A stretch of DNA of 64,000 nt, from positions 119,703,653-119,767,652 of the forward strand of contig JBOZIK010000001.1 in NCBI GenBank assembly GCA_051453625.1, in the 5' to 3' direction. The position numbers and the translations under genes are program-made. The notes under the pieces were generated by a model, which worked only from the letters and a program-made list of their open reading frames with translations, ran no database searches and was not told the origin of the DNA. Every line of letters starts with the position of its first letter. Position 1 is the stretch's first letter. Below, piece by piece: positions 46,874 through 58,649 of the stretch. The stretch comes from Welwitschia mirabilis (taxonomy: Eukaryota; Gnetophyta; Gnetopsida; Welwitschiales).

Positions 46874-47989
46874 AAGTCTAGGTAAATATTTGAATGAAGC
46901 AAAAGTGATTAGACAAGTGTTGAGATCTCTTCTAAATAGATTTAAACATAAAGTTACAGCAATTAAGAAAAGAAAGAATATCAACAGAAAAGCTTCAAGG
47001 TAATTTGAAAACATATGAATTAAAATTTACTAAAGATAAGAAAAAAGTTATTACTTTGAAGTGTATGCAAGAAGGTTACATATCTAAGAAGTAATATGAA
47101 GAACTAGATAATAATGAAGTTGCTCTCCTAGCAAGAAGGTTCAAGAAATTCTTACATAGAAGGAAAAAGGAAGGTAAGCCAAGTAGAAGCACAAAAAGAG
47201 AAAATCTAAAGTATAGAAATGAGTAAGACAAAGGAAAAAAAAATCAATGATACTCTTGTAAAGGCTTTGGAAATATGGCTAATGAGTGCCTGAACACCAA
47301 AATAGATCATAGAGAATCAAAGACTTCTTCATTTATTGCAATATGGGATAATGCAAAAGAGGATAATGATAGTAGTTTGTGTCAAGAATCTCTTAGAAAT
47401 AGAAGACTATCTTTCATGACACTTGTGCCTCCACTTTAAAACTTACCTAGTACATCAAAGCGTGATGATTTGAATATGATTAGTAAAAAACAGAATGAGC
47501 TAGAAGAAACTTATCAAGAATTATATGAGGAATGTGAAAAGTTGTTAAAAAGAGATAAATGATCTAAGCAAGGATATAAAGTTTCTCACCAAAGAAAAGA
47601 AGAAAATAAAATCAAAGTATAAAATGCTTAAAAATGAAAATTCTAATCTCACTTTATAGGTAAAATATTTATCTTTTTTGGTTAATAAATTTTTTAGTGG
47701 TTCTTCCAATTATAATGGATTATTGGAGTTTGAAAACCTACTAGTAATAAGTTAGGTATTGGATTCATCCCTTAAAATTCTTAAAGTCAGAAAAAATAGG
47801 TAACTTGACAAAGTAAGTTCATTTCTAAAGTTACTTATTATTTTTGTGGAAAAACAAGACATTTAGAATTTTTTTGCACTATTAGAAAGTTAGTGCTATT
47901 TTTAAATTTAAGTCATTCTTTTCGATTTAAATTTATTCCAAAAGGAGGTATATCACATAGTCTAAAAAGACTAAGTATGTGAAAGCTAA

Positions 47990-48550
47990 TGATTTAAAAA
48001 GTCTCTTAACTTAGATAGCTTTTAAGGTCTTAAATGAAGTATCTGGTACTTGGATAATGGATGGTCAAGACATATGATGAGAGATAAATCAAATTTCAAA
48101 CATTTAAACAACTTTGATGGAGGAGAAGTTACCTTTGGCAATATTAGAAAAGAAAAAATAGAAGTTATCAAAAGCATTAGATGAGATTGTTTCTTAAGAA
48201 TTAATGAAGTTTTATATGTTAATATTTAAATCATAATTTATCGAGTATTAGCCAAGTATGTGACAAAGGTCACAAAATGTGAAATTTTACATAAAAAATT
48301 AAATGATGTTATCCTTAGAGAAAATAGAATAAATAATGTTTATAAGATAGATTAATCATTTTTCATGTATTATTTTTCTCATGATGCTCATGTAGAGTTA
48401 TATCATACATGATTAGATCATGTTAATTATAAAGTTAAAAAAGGAAACAATAATTTGAATTTTGTCAATATAGAACATCAACTAGTAGATACTATTGTGA
48501 AATTCCAAGATTATTATATGTTTCTTAGTCACCTAAACAAATTAATAGTT
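47990..48550 (+). pseudogene. protease and fused integrase/RNase H ends of S3
   Basis: LDNGWSRHMMRDKSNFKHL starts at 48050; the active site DSG is DNG (48053-48061). VLYVN and CDKGHK-like residues follow, then LDHVNY (integrase start). At about 48431 the reading passes straight to KVKKGN and EHQLVDTIVKF, the end of RNase H. The integrase core, RT and most of RNase H are deleted. Confidence 0.75.
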
Positions 48551-48554
48551 AACT

Positions 48555-48904
48555 CACCATCCTCTGGCTAATTGTAGGGTGGTTGACTAGATCTATGATT
48601 CAGTCAACTAAATGTGGTCAGTCAACTAGCCTAAAAGTCCAGTCATCCAGATCTCTTTTAGTACTATTGTCCTACATCTTGATGAGTTGACTAAAACTCC
48701 ACTTTTAACTAAACTTAAAGGGTTATAGTACAGAAGTACTATAGGTGGAGCTAATTTCTTTCTTAAAATGATCCTAATCGATCTTCTCTATAAAAGCAAG
48801 ATGCACCCAAACCCTTTTCATTACGTTTTATCCTCGTATTTCTTCTAAATCTTAAGATTTTCTTAGATTTCTTTTTTTCTTTAAAATCCTACAAAAAAAT
48901 TGCA
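48555..48904 (+). promoter_or_regulatory. pol-aORF spacer of S3: GTCAAC motif cluster and TATA box
   Basis: GGTTGACTAG, AGTCAACTAA, CAGTCAACTAG and GAGTTGACTAA lie at 48580-48690, followed by TATAAAA at 48789-48795, 116 bp before the aORF ATG at 48905. Same architecture and spacing as S2. Confidence 0.5.
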
Positions 48905-49949
48905 ATGGTTGAAGGACCCTTTAGAAGAAGAAGCAAGGAATTTGTAGCTAGATAACCTTCTTATTTCCACCAAGGCATGTCTGAAGATGCCATACAAAAT
49001 TTCTCTACAAAGTTGGAAAAGAAGCCTATGTGTCAGGAGAGATCTATTGCTACTTCAGAGCTTAGAGAGCTCAAAGATGTAATTCAACTCTTATGAGATC
49101 AAGATCTATCTTATTTTCTTGATGTTTTAGGTTTAAATTATGCTTTTCTTATCAAAATGTTTTATTCAAATGCTTCTTACGATATTGACTCTAGAACCCT
49201 TGAAACCCTAGTTTTGAGGAAAAGGATGAAGATCACTACAAACTTTATTATAGTTATTACCGATCTACCTATAGGGGACTACGAGGAGTTTTGGCCTCTT
49301 CGTAACTCTATGGAGGATAAGAAAATAGTCACCAGAAAACTTTATGGTAAGTTCCATAGCTGGAAGCATACCCTTTTCACTTTTCTGCTTACTCCTAAAT
49401 ACTATTTCCTTTACTTAGTCTTTACCTATAATGTTTTACCTTTAGTGGGCTATCGTGATGAGGCCTTTAACCATAGGGCCTATTTAATGTACTTGGTAGA
49501 GACTAGGCACTCCATTAATGCCCCTATCATTATACTAAAAAAATATGGTTTCTTAGTTAGAGTACCACAAAATCAGGGCTTTATCCTACTCTGTGTTGAT
49601 CGCTAATATGTGTCGTTATTATTTTGTGAATTTTTACCTAAAGCTTGAAACCCTTTAATCCATGTCACCCATTGGGCATGTGATGTTGTCTTACATGTAT
49701 ATCTTTGTACCATTAAAGAAGTCCTCTAAATTACCTTCTCCTAAGAAAGCCTCTCTAGAAGAGATACTTTCATACCTGAGGTAGATTAACTCTTATACTA
49801 AGCACACGAAGGAAGCTCTCATCCTAGATGAATATGAGATTGCTGATACTTCTAAGAAAACTATAAGTTCATCTCAAAAGATATATAAAGAAGAGGAAGA
49901 TAAAGAAGAAGATTCTAAAGAAGAGGAATAAGAAGAGGAATTGGATTAG
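48905..49949 (+). pseudogene. envelope-like aORF of S3, best preserved copy
   Basis: ATG at 48905 begins MVEGPFRRRSKEFVAR. One stop follows at about 48950 and another near 49095. From 49157 to 49606 there are 149 uninterrupted codons, the longest gap-free reading stretch in the window. They contain MFYSNASYDIDSRTLETLVL, ITDLPIGDYEEFWPL, LYGKFHSWKHTLFTFLLTPK and NHRAYLMYLVETRHS. A frameshift near 49545 breaks the EYHRTRALPYS block. The acidic end is KEEDKEEDSKEEE-like, with a stop at 49947. The pattern matches the putative plant transposon protein family. Function unknown. Confidence 0.75.
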
Positions 49950-50431
49950 ATCTTTTCTTTCTTACTTATGTATTTTCTTTCTGAGTTTTATATATTCCAC
50001 TCCTTTGTTATTGATATCAAAAGTGGAAGAATTAGTTGTGTTACTTATCTACTTTTAGATGCATTTACTCTTGATAAGCACTTTTACTTTGTACTACTAT
50101 TCTTAGTATAATAGAATATGCACCTATTTTTATGCTCTATAGTTTGTATCTCAAAATTTTTAGTACAATCGAATTATTTATGGATTAAAATTTTTGATAT
50201 ATTGTATGATTAATCAATTATTCATGATCTAAATGTTGCTTATCACATATATTTTTGGCACTTAAAATTATCTTTAAATTTTGGCAAAAATTAAGGTCTT
50301 TTCAAAATATTTATATTGTTATAAAGTGTCTAATATTTTTACAAAGACTAATAGGCATTTCATAAGGAGGAGTTTTCTTAATTTCAATATTTTATAACTA
50401 AGGAATATTTACCAATGTCAAAGAAAAAGAT
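49950..50431 (+). other. 3' untranslated region of S3
   Basis: AT-rich. It ends TGTCAAAGAAAAAGAT, the degraded polypurine tract, before the 3' LTR. Confidence 0.5.
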
Positions 50432-51810
50432 TATTAGATTATGAATTATCAATTGATGTCAAACTAATATTTTTGTTGAAGTGAAATTTGTTGTATCTTG
50501 TATAGAAAATATTAATTACTTACAAGTCAAAATATGAAGCTATGAATGTCACTTTTTAATCTAAAACATGTTAAGTTGTGTTATCCTCTTAAGGGATCGA
50601 TCAGACTTCTAAGGAGTTAACTGAATCTAGAGAGAACTCTCAGAATTAAACTAAATTTAGAGGAATCAACTAGACTTCTAAGGGGTTATCTTAACCTATA
50701 AACCTGAGAACTAGTACTCCTAAATTAATTGTTAAGGGGTTTATTAGTTCCGTGAAGGGTTAAATGAACTTGAGTAGTATGAGCCTGATACTCCTGAACT
50801 AATCATCAAGGAGTCAACTAGACACCTGAGAGGTCAATTAGACCTAATATAAAAAACTAGAATGGATTTTACTAGGACTAAGTAATTGATTAGACAAATA
50901 TGCAGGCGCCTGGATGAGCAGTCGAGTAGACCCTGAGGGGTCAATCAGACATGGAGTCATAAAATAATAGAAAGACTGAAAACTTCACTCAGGAAACTTG
51001 TATAAGTGATGGCACTAAGAAGGGTCAACCAAACATTTAAGGAGTTGACTGATTGAAATAGAAACATAAATTTTATATTCATTATCTAGCCATTTTGTAG
51101 CCATTGGAAGTATATTTTCAATTTTAATACCCTTAAAAGCCTTCCATTATAAATAGCTAAGAGGAAAATCACTATAAAAGCTTTTTTTAATCTTTTTTTC
51201 AATCTATTGAATATTGGTAATTAATCATTGTACTATCTTGGCATTGCATTATTGACCAAGACATCTATTATATCTTTGTATACGAGGTCAAATCTATAGC
51301 ACTCTATTATTTGTAGATTGTATCATATATAGGAGAAGTGCTTCATTATTATCATTGATCCAAAGAACTAGTGATACTAGTGCACTTGGGTATTCTATCA
51401 TCACTACCATGATTTTTTGAAAAGGTTGATATTAAACCTTTAAAAATAGTTCATTTAAAAAGATTGAGACTAAGCCTTTAAAAAAGTCCATTTGAAAAGG
51501 TTAAGACTAAGCCTTCAAAAAGGTCCATTTTTAAAGGTTATAGGTAAACCTACAATACCTAGAAGAGTTAACAAAGATCTGGATCAGGCTTGGTGATAAG
51601 TTGATTGTTAAGAGTAGAGTAGGGGATTTTCCCAAACCACTATAAAACTTGCATGCATATGATCAGTATTTTTGTTCTTTCTTTTTTTTCATTTTTCAAA
51701 ATACTTTTAGTTTTTGTGCACAAGTTTTTTAGTGATTCATTTCAAGCATTATGAATTTATTTGAATAATTTTAAAAACCTACTGATCCCCCCAGTTTTCT
51801 CGATCCCATA
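50432..51810 (+). repeat. 3' LTR of S3, type II
   Basis: It starts TATTAGATTATGAATTATC with the CAATTGATGTCAAACTAAT signature. The GTCAACTAG/GTTAAC-rich U3 and TATAAATAG (51148-51156) are present, with about four copies of the GACTAAGCCTTNAAAAAGTCC repeat (51420-51540). The end is TTCTCGATCCCATA. Confidence 0.85.
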
Positions 51811-52060
51811 ATTAGGACTCATCATGTTTAGATTGCTAAAGTTATCTGTGAGCATGTAAACTACTAGTTTTTCATGGATGAGTCCATGGTCGAGGAGGGA
51901 TAGTTAACACCATTACCATTACTATAGAACATGGACATATAATTTAGGATCTCTTCACATCATGATTGAGCTACTGTATTGTGATTTTGTTCCATTGTAA
52001 TTTTGTATGGATTTCTACAACATTATTTTTATATGCATGTGTGTATGTATGTACATGAAC

Positions 52061-52092
<32 letters not shown>

Positions 52093-52401
52093 TGTTTTGA
52101 GTATATTATTGGAATGATTTTATCCACTTTAAAATTTTGTTCTTCTTTTGACACATCATTGATAAACATGTACTAGGTATGATAATGGAGAAAAATCATA
52201 ATTATTTAATGATTTTCTTTTTATTGGATATTTTAAGGTAACTCTACAACTTGTGTACCTGCATGAATGTAATTGGGTTATTCTTTAAAGGGGTCAATGT
52301 CGTGATTCCTTTTTCTCATGAGAAAATTTCATCTAATTTCATATCTATTAATTATACTTATTATTTTTGTTAAAAAGATGTAAACAACCATTTAAGATGT
52401 A
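51811..52401. other. spacer between S3 and G2 with (AT)n microsatellite
   Basis: Contains TATGTATGTACATG and an (AT)n run at 52061-52084 followed by TGTGTG. A short open stretch (HVNY..FMDESMVEEG, near 51855-51900) was not recognised. Confidence 0.6.
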
Positions 52402-52845
52402 TCATAATGTTTCATTTTATTAAATTAAGATTATTCTTACATTTAATAAGGAACATTTCAAAATTAAAAGGAAGAAGGAAATAAAGAACATGTCAACCAA
52501 GTATAACTAAAGTATTTTTTTAATTAGAATATTAGTAATTTAACTTGTATGCATTACTTTAGGATTATATTAGTGATTAAAGAAAAAGATGTGGATTGTG
52601 CCCTTAGCCCTTCTCTTATGAACATTAAGGATTAGCCAAGTTTATCATCAGTTTCATCCACCTAGTTTAAGCCCCTTTACCCAATGCCATAGACTTATAA
52701 ATAACATGAAGAGATAAGATATTACAAGATAAGTTGTCATAAATCTAAGGGTCACATCCTTTCATTTAATAGTATTCATTCTTAACTATGACTTAAATTC
52801 TTTTAATAATTATCGATTAATTAAAAGTAATTTTGGAACATTACA
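52402..52845 (-). repeat. 3' LTR of G2
   Basis: On the minus strand it starts TGTAATGTTCCAAAATTAC at 52845, just after the polypurine tract, and ends near TCATAATG at 52402. Blocks shared with G1 include CTTATTAAATG and AGGGGCTT/AGGGGCTAA. Confidence 0.8.
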
Positions 52846-52860
52846 TTTCCTCTTCCTCAA
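52846..52860 (-). other. polypurine tract of G2
   Basis: On the minus strand TTGAGGAAGAGGAAA directly precedes the 3' LTR. Confidence 0.75.
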
Positions 52861-53079
52861 CTTTCATACTCACCCTTGTGCAGAGATCCTTTAATGGATG
52901 GACCGCTAATTCCTACATCTATTGGTTATTCATGTTTAGTCTCCATTGCTATTTATATAATAAATTAATTAACATGAATATCAATTCAAGAAAAATAGAA
53001 AGAAAAACACATTATACAATTATCTTTTTTTCCATTTAAATAAATGAAGAAAGATCTATGTCATGAACTTCCTATTCTC

Positions 53080-54420
53080 TAATGGATTCTCCTTATAATG
53101 AGTTGATTTAATTAGCACTTTTGTGATGGTCTTATTTTAGAATTTTCTAATATGAATGTCTAGGATTTATTTAGGTTGGATTCTAAAATAAAGATTTAGT
53201 TTTAGTAAAAATGTGTTTTCAATCAAGCTTCTAATCTTCAAATCTATTCTTATAGAATGGTTTTAGTGAACTAATATGAAACATTATATGAATCTTAGAT
53301 AACTTTGATAATAACTCTAGTCTATAAGATAAGTCTCCAATTTAGTCTATAATCTTGAATGGGTTATAGTATCAAAGAAAAAACTTCTTATAGCTTCTAA
53401 TATTCAATAAGATTATTTCTAGTTTAACTCATAAGAGGACTTGATCTCCAACTTAAAAAATTCTATTGATATATTTGTTGTCATAGATTCTTTTATATCT
53501 ATCTTAAGCTACTTGTAACTATCTCTTTATCATGTTTATAGTTTCTTCTATGACTTTCATTTTGGAGTTGATTCTTTCTCTCTATTTTTTTCAAAAGATC
53601 TAATCATTTCATTAGAATGGAATAGCTTCTTTCATGCAAGGATTTAAAATGAAAATACTATATTTACATATGAAGGTTTAATAATAGGAAAATTTTACTA
53701 AATGTAGATAACTCTCCTAATTTTTGGATTTTCTACCACATAAAATCTAAGGATATCTTTTCAAACTTTGTTAAACCTCTCTATATTTCCATATGTTTAA
53801 TGATGAAAATTGGTAATAAACTAGATATTAATCCTAAGATGTTAAAATAAACTTTATCAAATTTTTAATAAAAATTTAGGATCTTGATTTAAGACAATCA
53901 TTTATGGTAATATATGTAATTTGAATATTTCCTTTGTCAAACATAGTATCAATTACATTATAGAGTTTATACTCTTAACTAGAATGAAATAAGCCATCTT
54001 ATTCAATCTATTAATAGAAATAAAAATGACATCATAGTATTTTTTTGATGAGAGGCAATCCTATAATAAAATCCGTTATAATTTCCTCCAACTTCTACTT
54101 AGGTATGCCAAGGAATAGAAGGAGTCCTCTTAGCCTTCCTTGTTTCTTTTCATTTATTAATATATCAAGTAGTTCTTGATGTACTATTGTTGATCTACCT
54201 TTATTCTTGGTGAAAAATAGTACTTTCCTAGCATGTGTTAATTTTGTATGAAACTTGGATATCCCACAAAAGGTACTTTATGCATTTCTAACATCAATAT
54301 TCTTATTTATTCACCTTGTGGAATACATAAATATCTCTTTCTAGTAAGTAGTATTCTTATAAGATTACAAAAGTCTCCATAATTTGGCCTTTGTAAAAAA
54401 ATTAAAATATTTATCTAAAA
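53080..54420 (-). pseudogene. gypsy integrase of G2
   Basis: On the minus strand EEIITDFIIGLPLIKKYYD (54054-54089 and on) carries the first catalytic aspartate, then INRLNKMAYFILVKS, and IVLNQDPKFLL (53871-53900) the second. YGNIERFNKV-like residues mark the glutamate helix. DRYKRIYDNKYINRIF and GDQVLL follow, then KIHIMFHISSLKPFY (near 53300), which corresponds to the KIHPVFHVSLLK motif before the chromodomain. A chromodomain proper is too decayed to confirm. Several stops. Confidence 0.75.
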
Positions 54421-54479
54421 TATGTATCATTTGATAAGTTCTCCTTTAATTACCTCATAAGATTAGAAGTCTCAATGGT

Positions 54480-55960
54480 AACAATCATATATTACTTTAT
54501 GCTTAAAACATTTATCGCCTTATTTTTTCTTCTTGATGTATATTGTAAGTCAAAGTTGTATTTTGCGAGAAATTCTTCCCATGTTTTTATCTCATATTCA
54601 ATGATAGTTATCCATGAAAGTAATCTAGACTTTTATAATTAGTTTTTAATAGAAATTCATTATTAAACAAGTAATATCACTCGCATTTTAGGGCATGAAC
54701 CCTAGCTAACAATTTTAGCTCATGAACTAGGTAATTCTTCTCATGCTAGTTCAATTTCCTAGAATCATACACTATAAATTATTCCTATTAACTTAGCATT
54801 GTGTTATTCCCTTGAGTAGAAAAATATGTAATAATTATGAATTATTTGTTCACTTCTATGAAATTTAAGGTAGGTGCTAATATTAATAGAAGCTTTATTC
54901 TTACAAAAACTTTCCTACATTTCGAAGTAAATTTAAATATTGCTATGGATTTGGTTAAGTTCATAAGTGAAGTTATCAACTAAAAAAATCTTGAAATAAA
55001 TCTTTCATAAAATCTTAATCTATCCTTAAACTCATCATCTTTTAATAGTTGTAAAGTTTCATTGATATGATCCACCTGTGCCTCCCTTTATTTTGAGTAG
55101 GCTAAAATGTCATCCAAGAATACTAACATAAATTCATCTAAATATGGATGAAACATGTTATTCATTAAATCTATCAATGTCATAGGAGAATTATCTAGCC
55201 TGAATAGCATAATCACAAATTTGTAATGTTTATATCTTATTATAAATACTATTTTATGTATATCCTCTTCCTTGATTCTTATTTAAAGATAACTAGATCT
55301 TAGATAGATTTTTAACAAGAATTGAATCCCCTACAATTAATCTAGTAGATCATTAATTTTGGATAGAGGGTGCTTATTTTTTATGATAACCTTATTTAAT
55401 TATGGTAGTCAAGGCATAGCATTAGCATGCCATTATTCTTGTTAATAAATAATACATGACCACTTCAAGAAGATACACTTGGGTAAACTTTTCCATCTAA
55501 CAAAAGTTATTTTAGTTGAAATTTTAACTCTCTAAGTTCCACTACTAAGAATTTATATGAGCCTTTGCTACTAGTTGTGCTATAGCAATTAAGTCTATGG
55601 GATGCTCTACTTTTCTTTTGGGTGGTAGAGCTATAGTTTCTTCAAGAATGAGGCTAAATGTTTCCTTAATAATTCCTTTTTAATTTCTTTTCTTATAGCT
55701 AAGAAATCTTCTCATTATCTCCCTTTTCCTTAAGCATTCAATCCTCAAATAAGGATGGAACTATCAAAATTCATTTTTAAAAATTTATTTTTATGCTATA
55801 TTTAACTATAAAAGGCATTCCTGAAATGGATTCATAGTTACTAAATATGAGGGAAAAAATTATCCTTAAATTCCAAGATCTAAATTATGAAGGTTATTCA
55901 ACCTTTTATTTTATCTTATGAAAGGGTATTTTCTCCTACCTTTTCTATAAAGGATTTGAG
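54480..55960 (-). pseudogene. gypsy reverse transcriptase-RNase H of G2
   Basis: On the minus strand HYKFVIMLFRLDNSPMTLIDL (55150-55230) matches the family pattern [20 protein letters not shown]. The active site is VFLDDILAYSK (55091-55123), with the double aspartate kept. RNase H residues include HEKNYLVHELKLLARVHALK (about 54680-54740), EWYYLFNNEFLLKTNYKSLDYF and NMRKHGKN-like. The upstream part to 55960 presumably holds the RT start and protease, but is too broken to delimit. This is the best preserved gypsy pol in the window. Confidence 0.75.
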
Positions 55961-56099
55961 TCCTTACAAGGAAGTTATATTTGACTTTTAAAATGAGAAA
56001 GGAAAGATGAAATGATAAGTGGCATCACTATTCATTAAAAACAAAAGTAAAAAATAAGAATTGAATCCTAGAAATTATAAAATAAAAAATTGATTCATT

Positions 56100-57330
56100 A
56101 CCAAACCTATATGAATAGTTATCTATAGGTAGTCCTTGACATTGTTGTCCTTGATCTTGGTTTTGAATGAAAGGTATAGTTCTAAAGCATCTAGAAGAAT
56201 AATTTCCAATAATGCAGTCTTTCTTCTTGCACTTGTAATAGATGATGTTACTTTAAATTATTCACCAGAAGATTGGTTCCTGATGGAGATGGCCTTGATT
56301 ATTTATGTAGTTTGGTTTTTGGATCACTTACTGTCTTGAACATCTAGATAATGAATCCTTAATAAAATTAATGTCCAAAGTTCAGAAGATACTTTAAATC
56401 TTGGGTGGAAATGTGTTAGTGAAACTATTAATAAGCTACTTCTAAGAGAATTTTTTTTAATACTTCATGAGGCTTTGGAAGTCTAACTAGCATTCATCTA
56501 ATGAGGATTTTCCTAGGTGTAGACAGTAAAAATAAACCATCTAATCCTTAATAATATCATTGAAGATAATATTATTTTTAAATTCCTCTATGAAAATATT
56601 TGAAGTGATTCTATGATCATATTTTTTCTAGCATTAAATCCATCATTCCTATACATTTTTTATAAGAAAAGTAGTAGTATAGATTCATCCTTTTTTAAGT
56701 GGTATATTATAAAGGGTAAAATATCTCTCTATCTATTAAAGTTAAGACATATCTTATTCACTAGTTTTTGCTTTACCCTCATAAATTTATAGATGGATCA
56801 TTTTGGCAATTTTTAAATCTTTCAATTATCTACTATCACACCATTATCTTTATTAGATAACAGTACTTATATATTTACTTTTGCATGTAGGAGCCTTATT
56901 TGTTGTATATTTATTGATTTGATAAAAGGAATCTAAAAGTGAATGGTCGTTTAGGTAGTGGTTGCAGAGAATGCTTCATTGAATGGTCTAATTATTTCAA
57001 GCATGAAAGGGAAGAGTCTCTTCTATTAGAGAGCTCTTTCTTTTATGACAATTTTTGTCTAATTTATTATCAATTATGTCTATTTGAGAATTCAATTTTT
57101 GCTCCATGAATTTCTAATTGATTTCATGTTTCACTTCTGCCATATCCTAGTTGATGGGTTCTACAGATCTTAAATAGGATCACTTTAAAAAAATCCATTT
57201 AATAATGATTATGAAGATTAATTAATGCCTATTAACTATTATTAGGTTGATTACAACCTATGAAACTATCATGACTATTATAACTACTATTTGGTTAGAG
57301 CTTATGATGTCTAATAATGAGAGTGATATT
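56100..57330 (-). pseudogene. gypsy gag of G2
   Basis: Similar in nucleotide sequence to the G1 gag. On the minus strand YYKCKKKDCIIGNYSS (56200-56246) is a degenerate zinc knuckle equal to the one at 10110 in G1, followed by a Gln-rich QNQDQGQQCQG. Upstream, around 56580-56800, the sequence parallels 9550-9770 of G1. Stops throughout. Confidence 0.55.
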
Positions 57331-57339
57331 GAATGTAAA

Positions 57340-57960
57340 TGGCATGAGTAACCTATGATATTAGATCTAAGGAGACAAGTAACTATAACATCACGATATG
57401 GGATAAGAAACTATGATGATAGGATTGAAAGGTAGACTATTGTAATATCAGGCTTAGAAGGGATGAAACTATGACATCTAGCTAGGAGATAATAAACTAT
57501 GAAATTAGTTTTAAAAAGCAAGTGACTATGATGTCAATCTTAGAAGGTAGAAAATTATGATATAAACTTTATTACGTAGGTAAGTATGATGCTAGATCTA
57601 GGATGTGGAAAATTATGACATTAGACTAGCAGACAAGCAACTATGAAGTCAGGCTTAGAATATAAGCAATTGTAACATTAGACCTCTAACTATGACATTA
57701 GTCCTTAGGATCAAATGTGATGTTAGCCTTTAACTATGATGTTAAGCCTCATTATGTGACATTACATCTCCAACTATGACATTATAATTGATGATTAAGT
57801 ATAATGTTAGCCATTTCACTACAATATTAAGCCCCTAACTATAAGATCAATTGTAACATTAACCCCTAACTATGAGATCAAACCTCTTATTATGACATCA
57901 GATCTTTAACTAAAATGTTAGAATTCATGACTAACTATGAAATCGATCATCCAACTATGC
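57340..57960 (-). repeat. minisatellite in the G2 leader, homologous to the G1 array
   Basis: About 0.6 kb of degenerate 27-34-base repeats reading AACTATGACATCAGGCTTAG on the plus strand. On the element strand this is CTAAGCCTGATGTCATAGTT, the same core as the G1 array (TGATGTCATAGT). It lies directly upstream of gag, as in G1. Confidence 0.8.
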
Positions 57961-58482
57961 CTTAGAGTATAGTTAATGATGTGGAACAACTCATATATTG
58001 GACTAATTATATTCTTTGATGGTCCAGCTATAGTTGCTATTTTAGCTATGAAATTTTCTTTAGTAGTCATCTGATTTTGAGAAAAGCTATTAGATGATTC
58101 TGAGTTCATTAATCTTATTCGAAATGACAAAACATGAAACTATCTAGTTCTAACTTCATGAAGCTTAGAAATCATAAATAATAAACTATCTCAAGCTCCT
58201 TTCAATTAAAAAAAGCCAACAAACTTACAGGCGAAATCACATTTAGCAAACAGGAGATAAACTCCAATAGTCTCCAAGAGACAATTTCCAAGTGAGTATT
58301 CTCAAGCTTGGTGGTAAACTTGGTTTACTATTCTATGGCCTTTTCACAATCATGAAATAGTGGCTTGACAGTATCATGTTACAGACTTTTCTTTCAGAGA
58401 TGATCTCGCTCAAGCCTTTATAGCTTTGTACAGACTTAGACTCAATAAGCACTTAATTCCACCTTCCATATGATGCCTAACA

Positions 58483-58510
58483 ATGGCTTAAAGTGTCTTA
58501 TTTATAGGAT
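58483..58510 (-). promoter_or_regulatory. TATA box in the pararetrovirus-like intergenic region
   Basis: On the minus strand CCTATAAATAAGACACTTT contains TATAAATA (58499-58506), about 150 bases after the end of the unknown ORF and about 370 before the putative next ORF start. Position and sequence suit a pararetroviral transcript promoter. Inferred only. Confidence 0.4.
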
Positions 58511-58649
58511 CTAAGTTAGCTAACATCTCTAGCCAAATAGAATAAATCAGCTAATATTTGCAAAAGAGAAAGATTGTTTACAAAAGAAGAAGTGGAACAT
58601 TCCTTATTAAGTCATAGGAACCTTTCCTTTTTCAGATGCTAATTGTAGA

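Larger units (their letters stand above)
45854..47560 (+). pseudogene. gag of S3
   Basis: ATG at 45854 opens MSNPSYGFFTSHPPLLNG, followed by DVDIKKVIYKGYI, as in S2. A 428-N gap (46149-46576) is bracketed by a 131-base duplication, so part of this region is present twice. After the gap come FAKVIRQVLRSLLNRF-like residues and NLKTYELKFTKDKKKV (near 47000), then the zinc knuckle at 47248-47289, YSCKGFGNMANEC. There the first cysteine is a TGA stop and the histidine is asparagine. AIWDNAKEDND follows near 47340, the Sirevirus-type ATWD stretch. Confidence 0.8.
45490..51810 (+). mobile_element. Sirevirus-like Ty1/copia element S3, pol-deleted
   Basis: Only the last 300 bp of the 5' LTR remain (45490-45787). 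A perfect primer site, gag, protease, a pol deletion, the aORF and a 3' LTR of 1379 bp (50432-51810) follow. The integrase N-terminus (LDHVNY, near 48430) is fused directly to the RNase H end (VKKGN), removing the interval equivalent to 34703-38453 of S2. A duplication-bracketed gap lies in gag. No target duplication can be checked because the 5' end is truncated. Confidence 0.85.
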
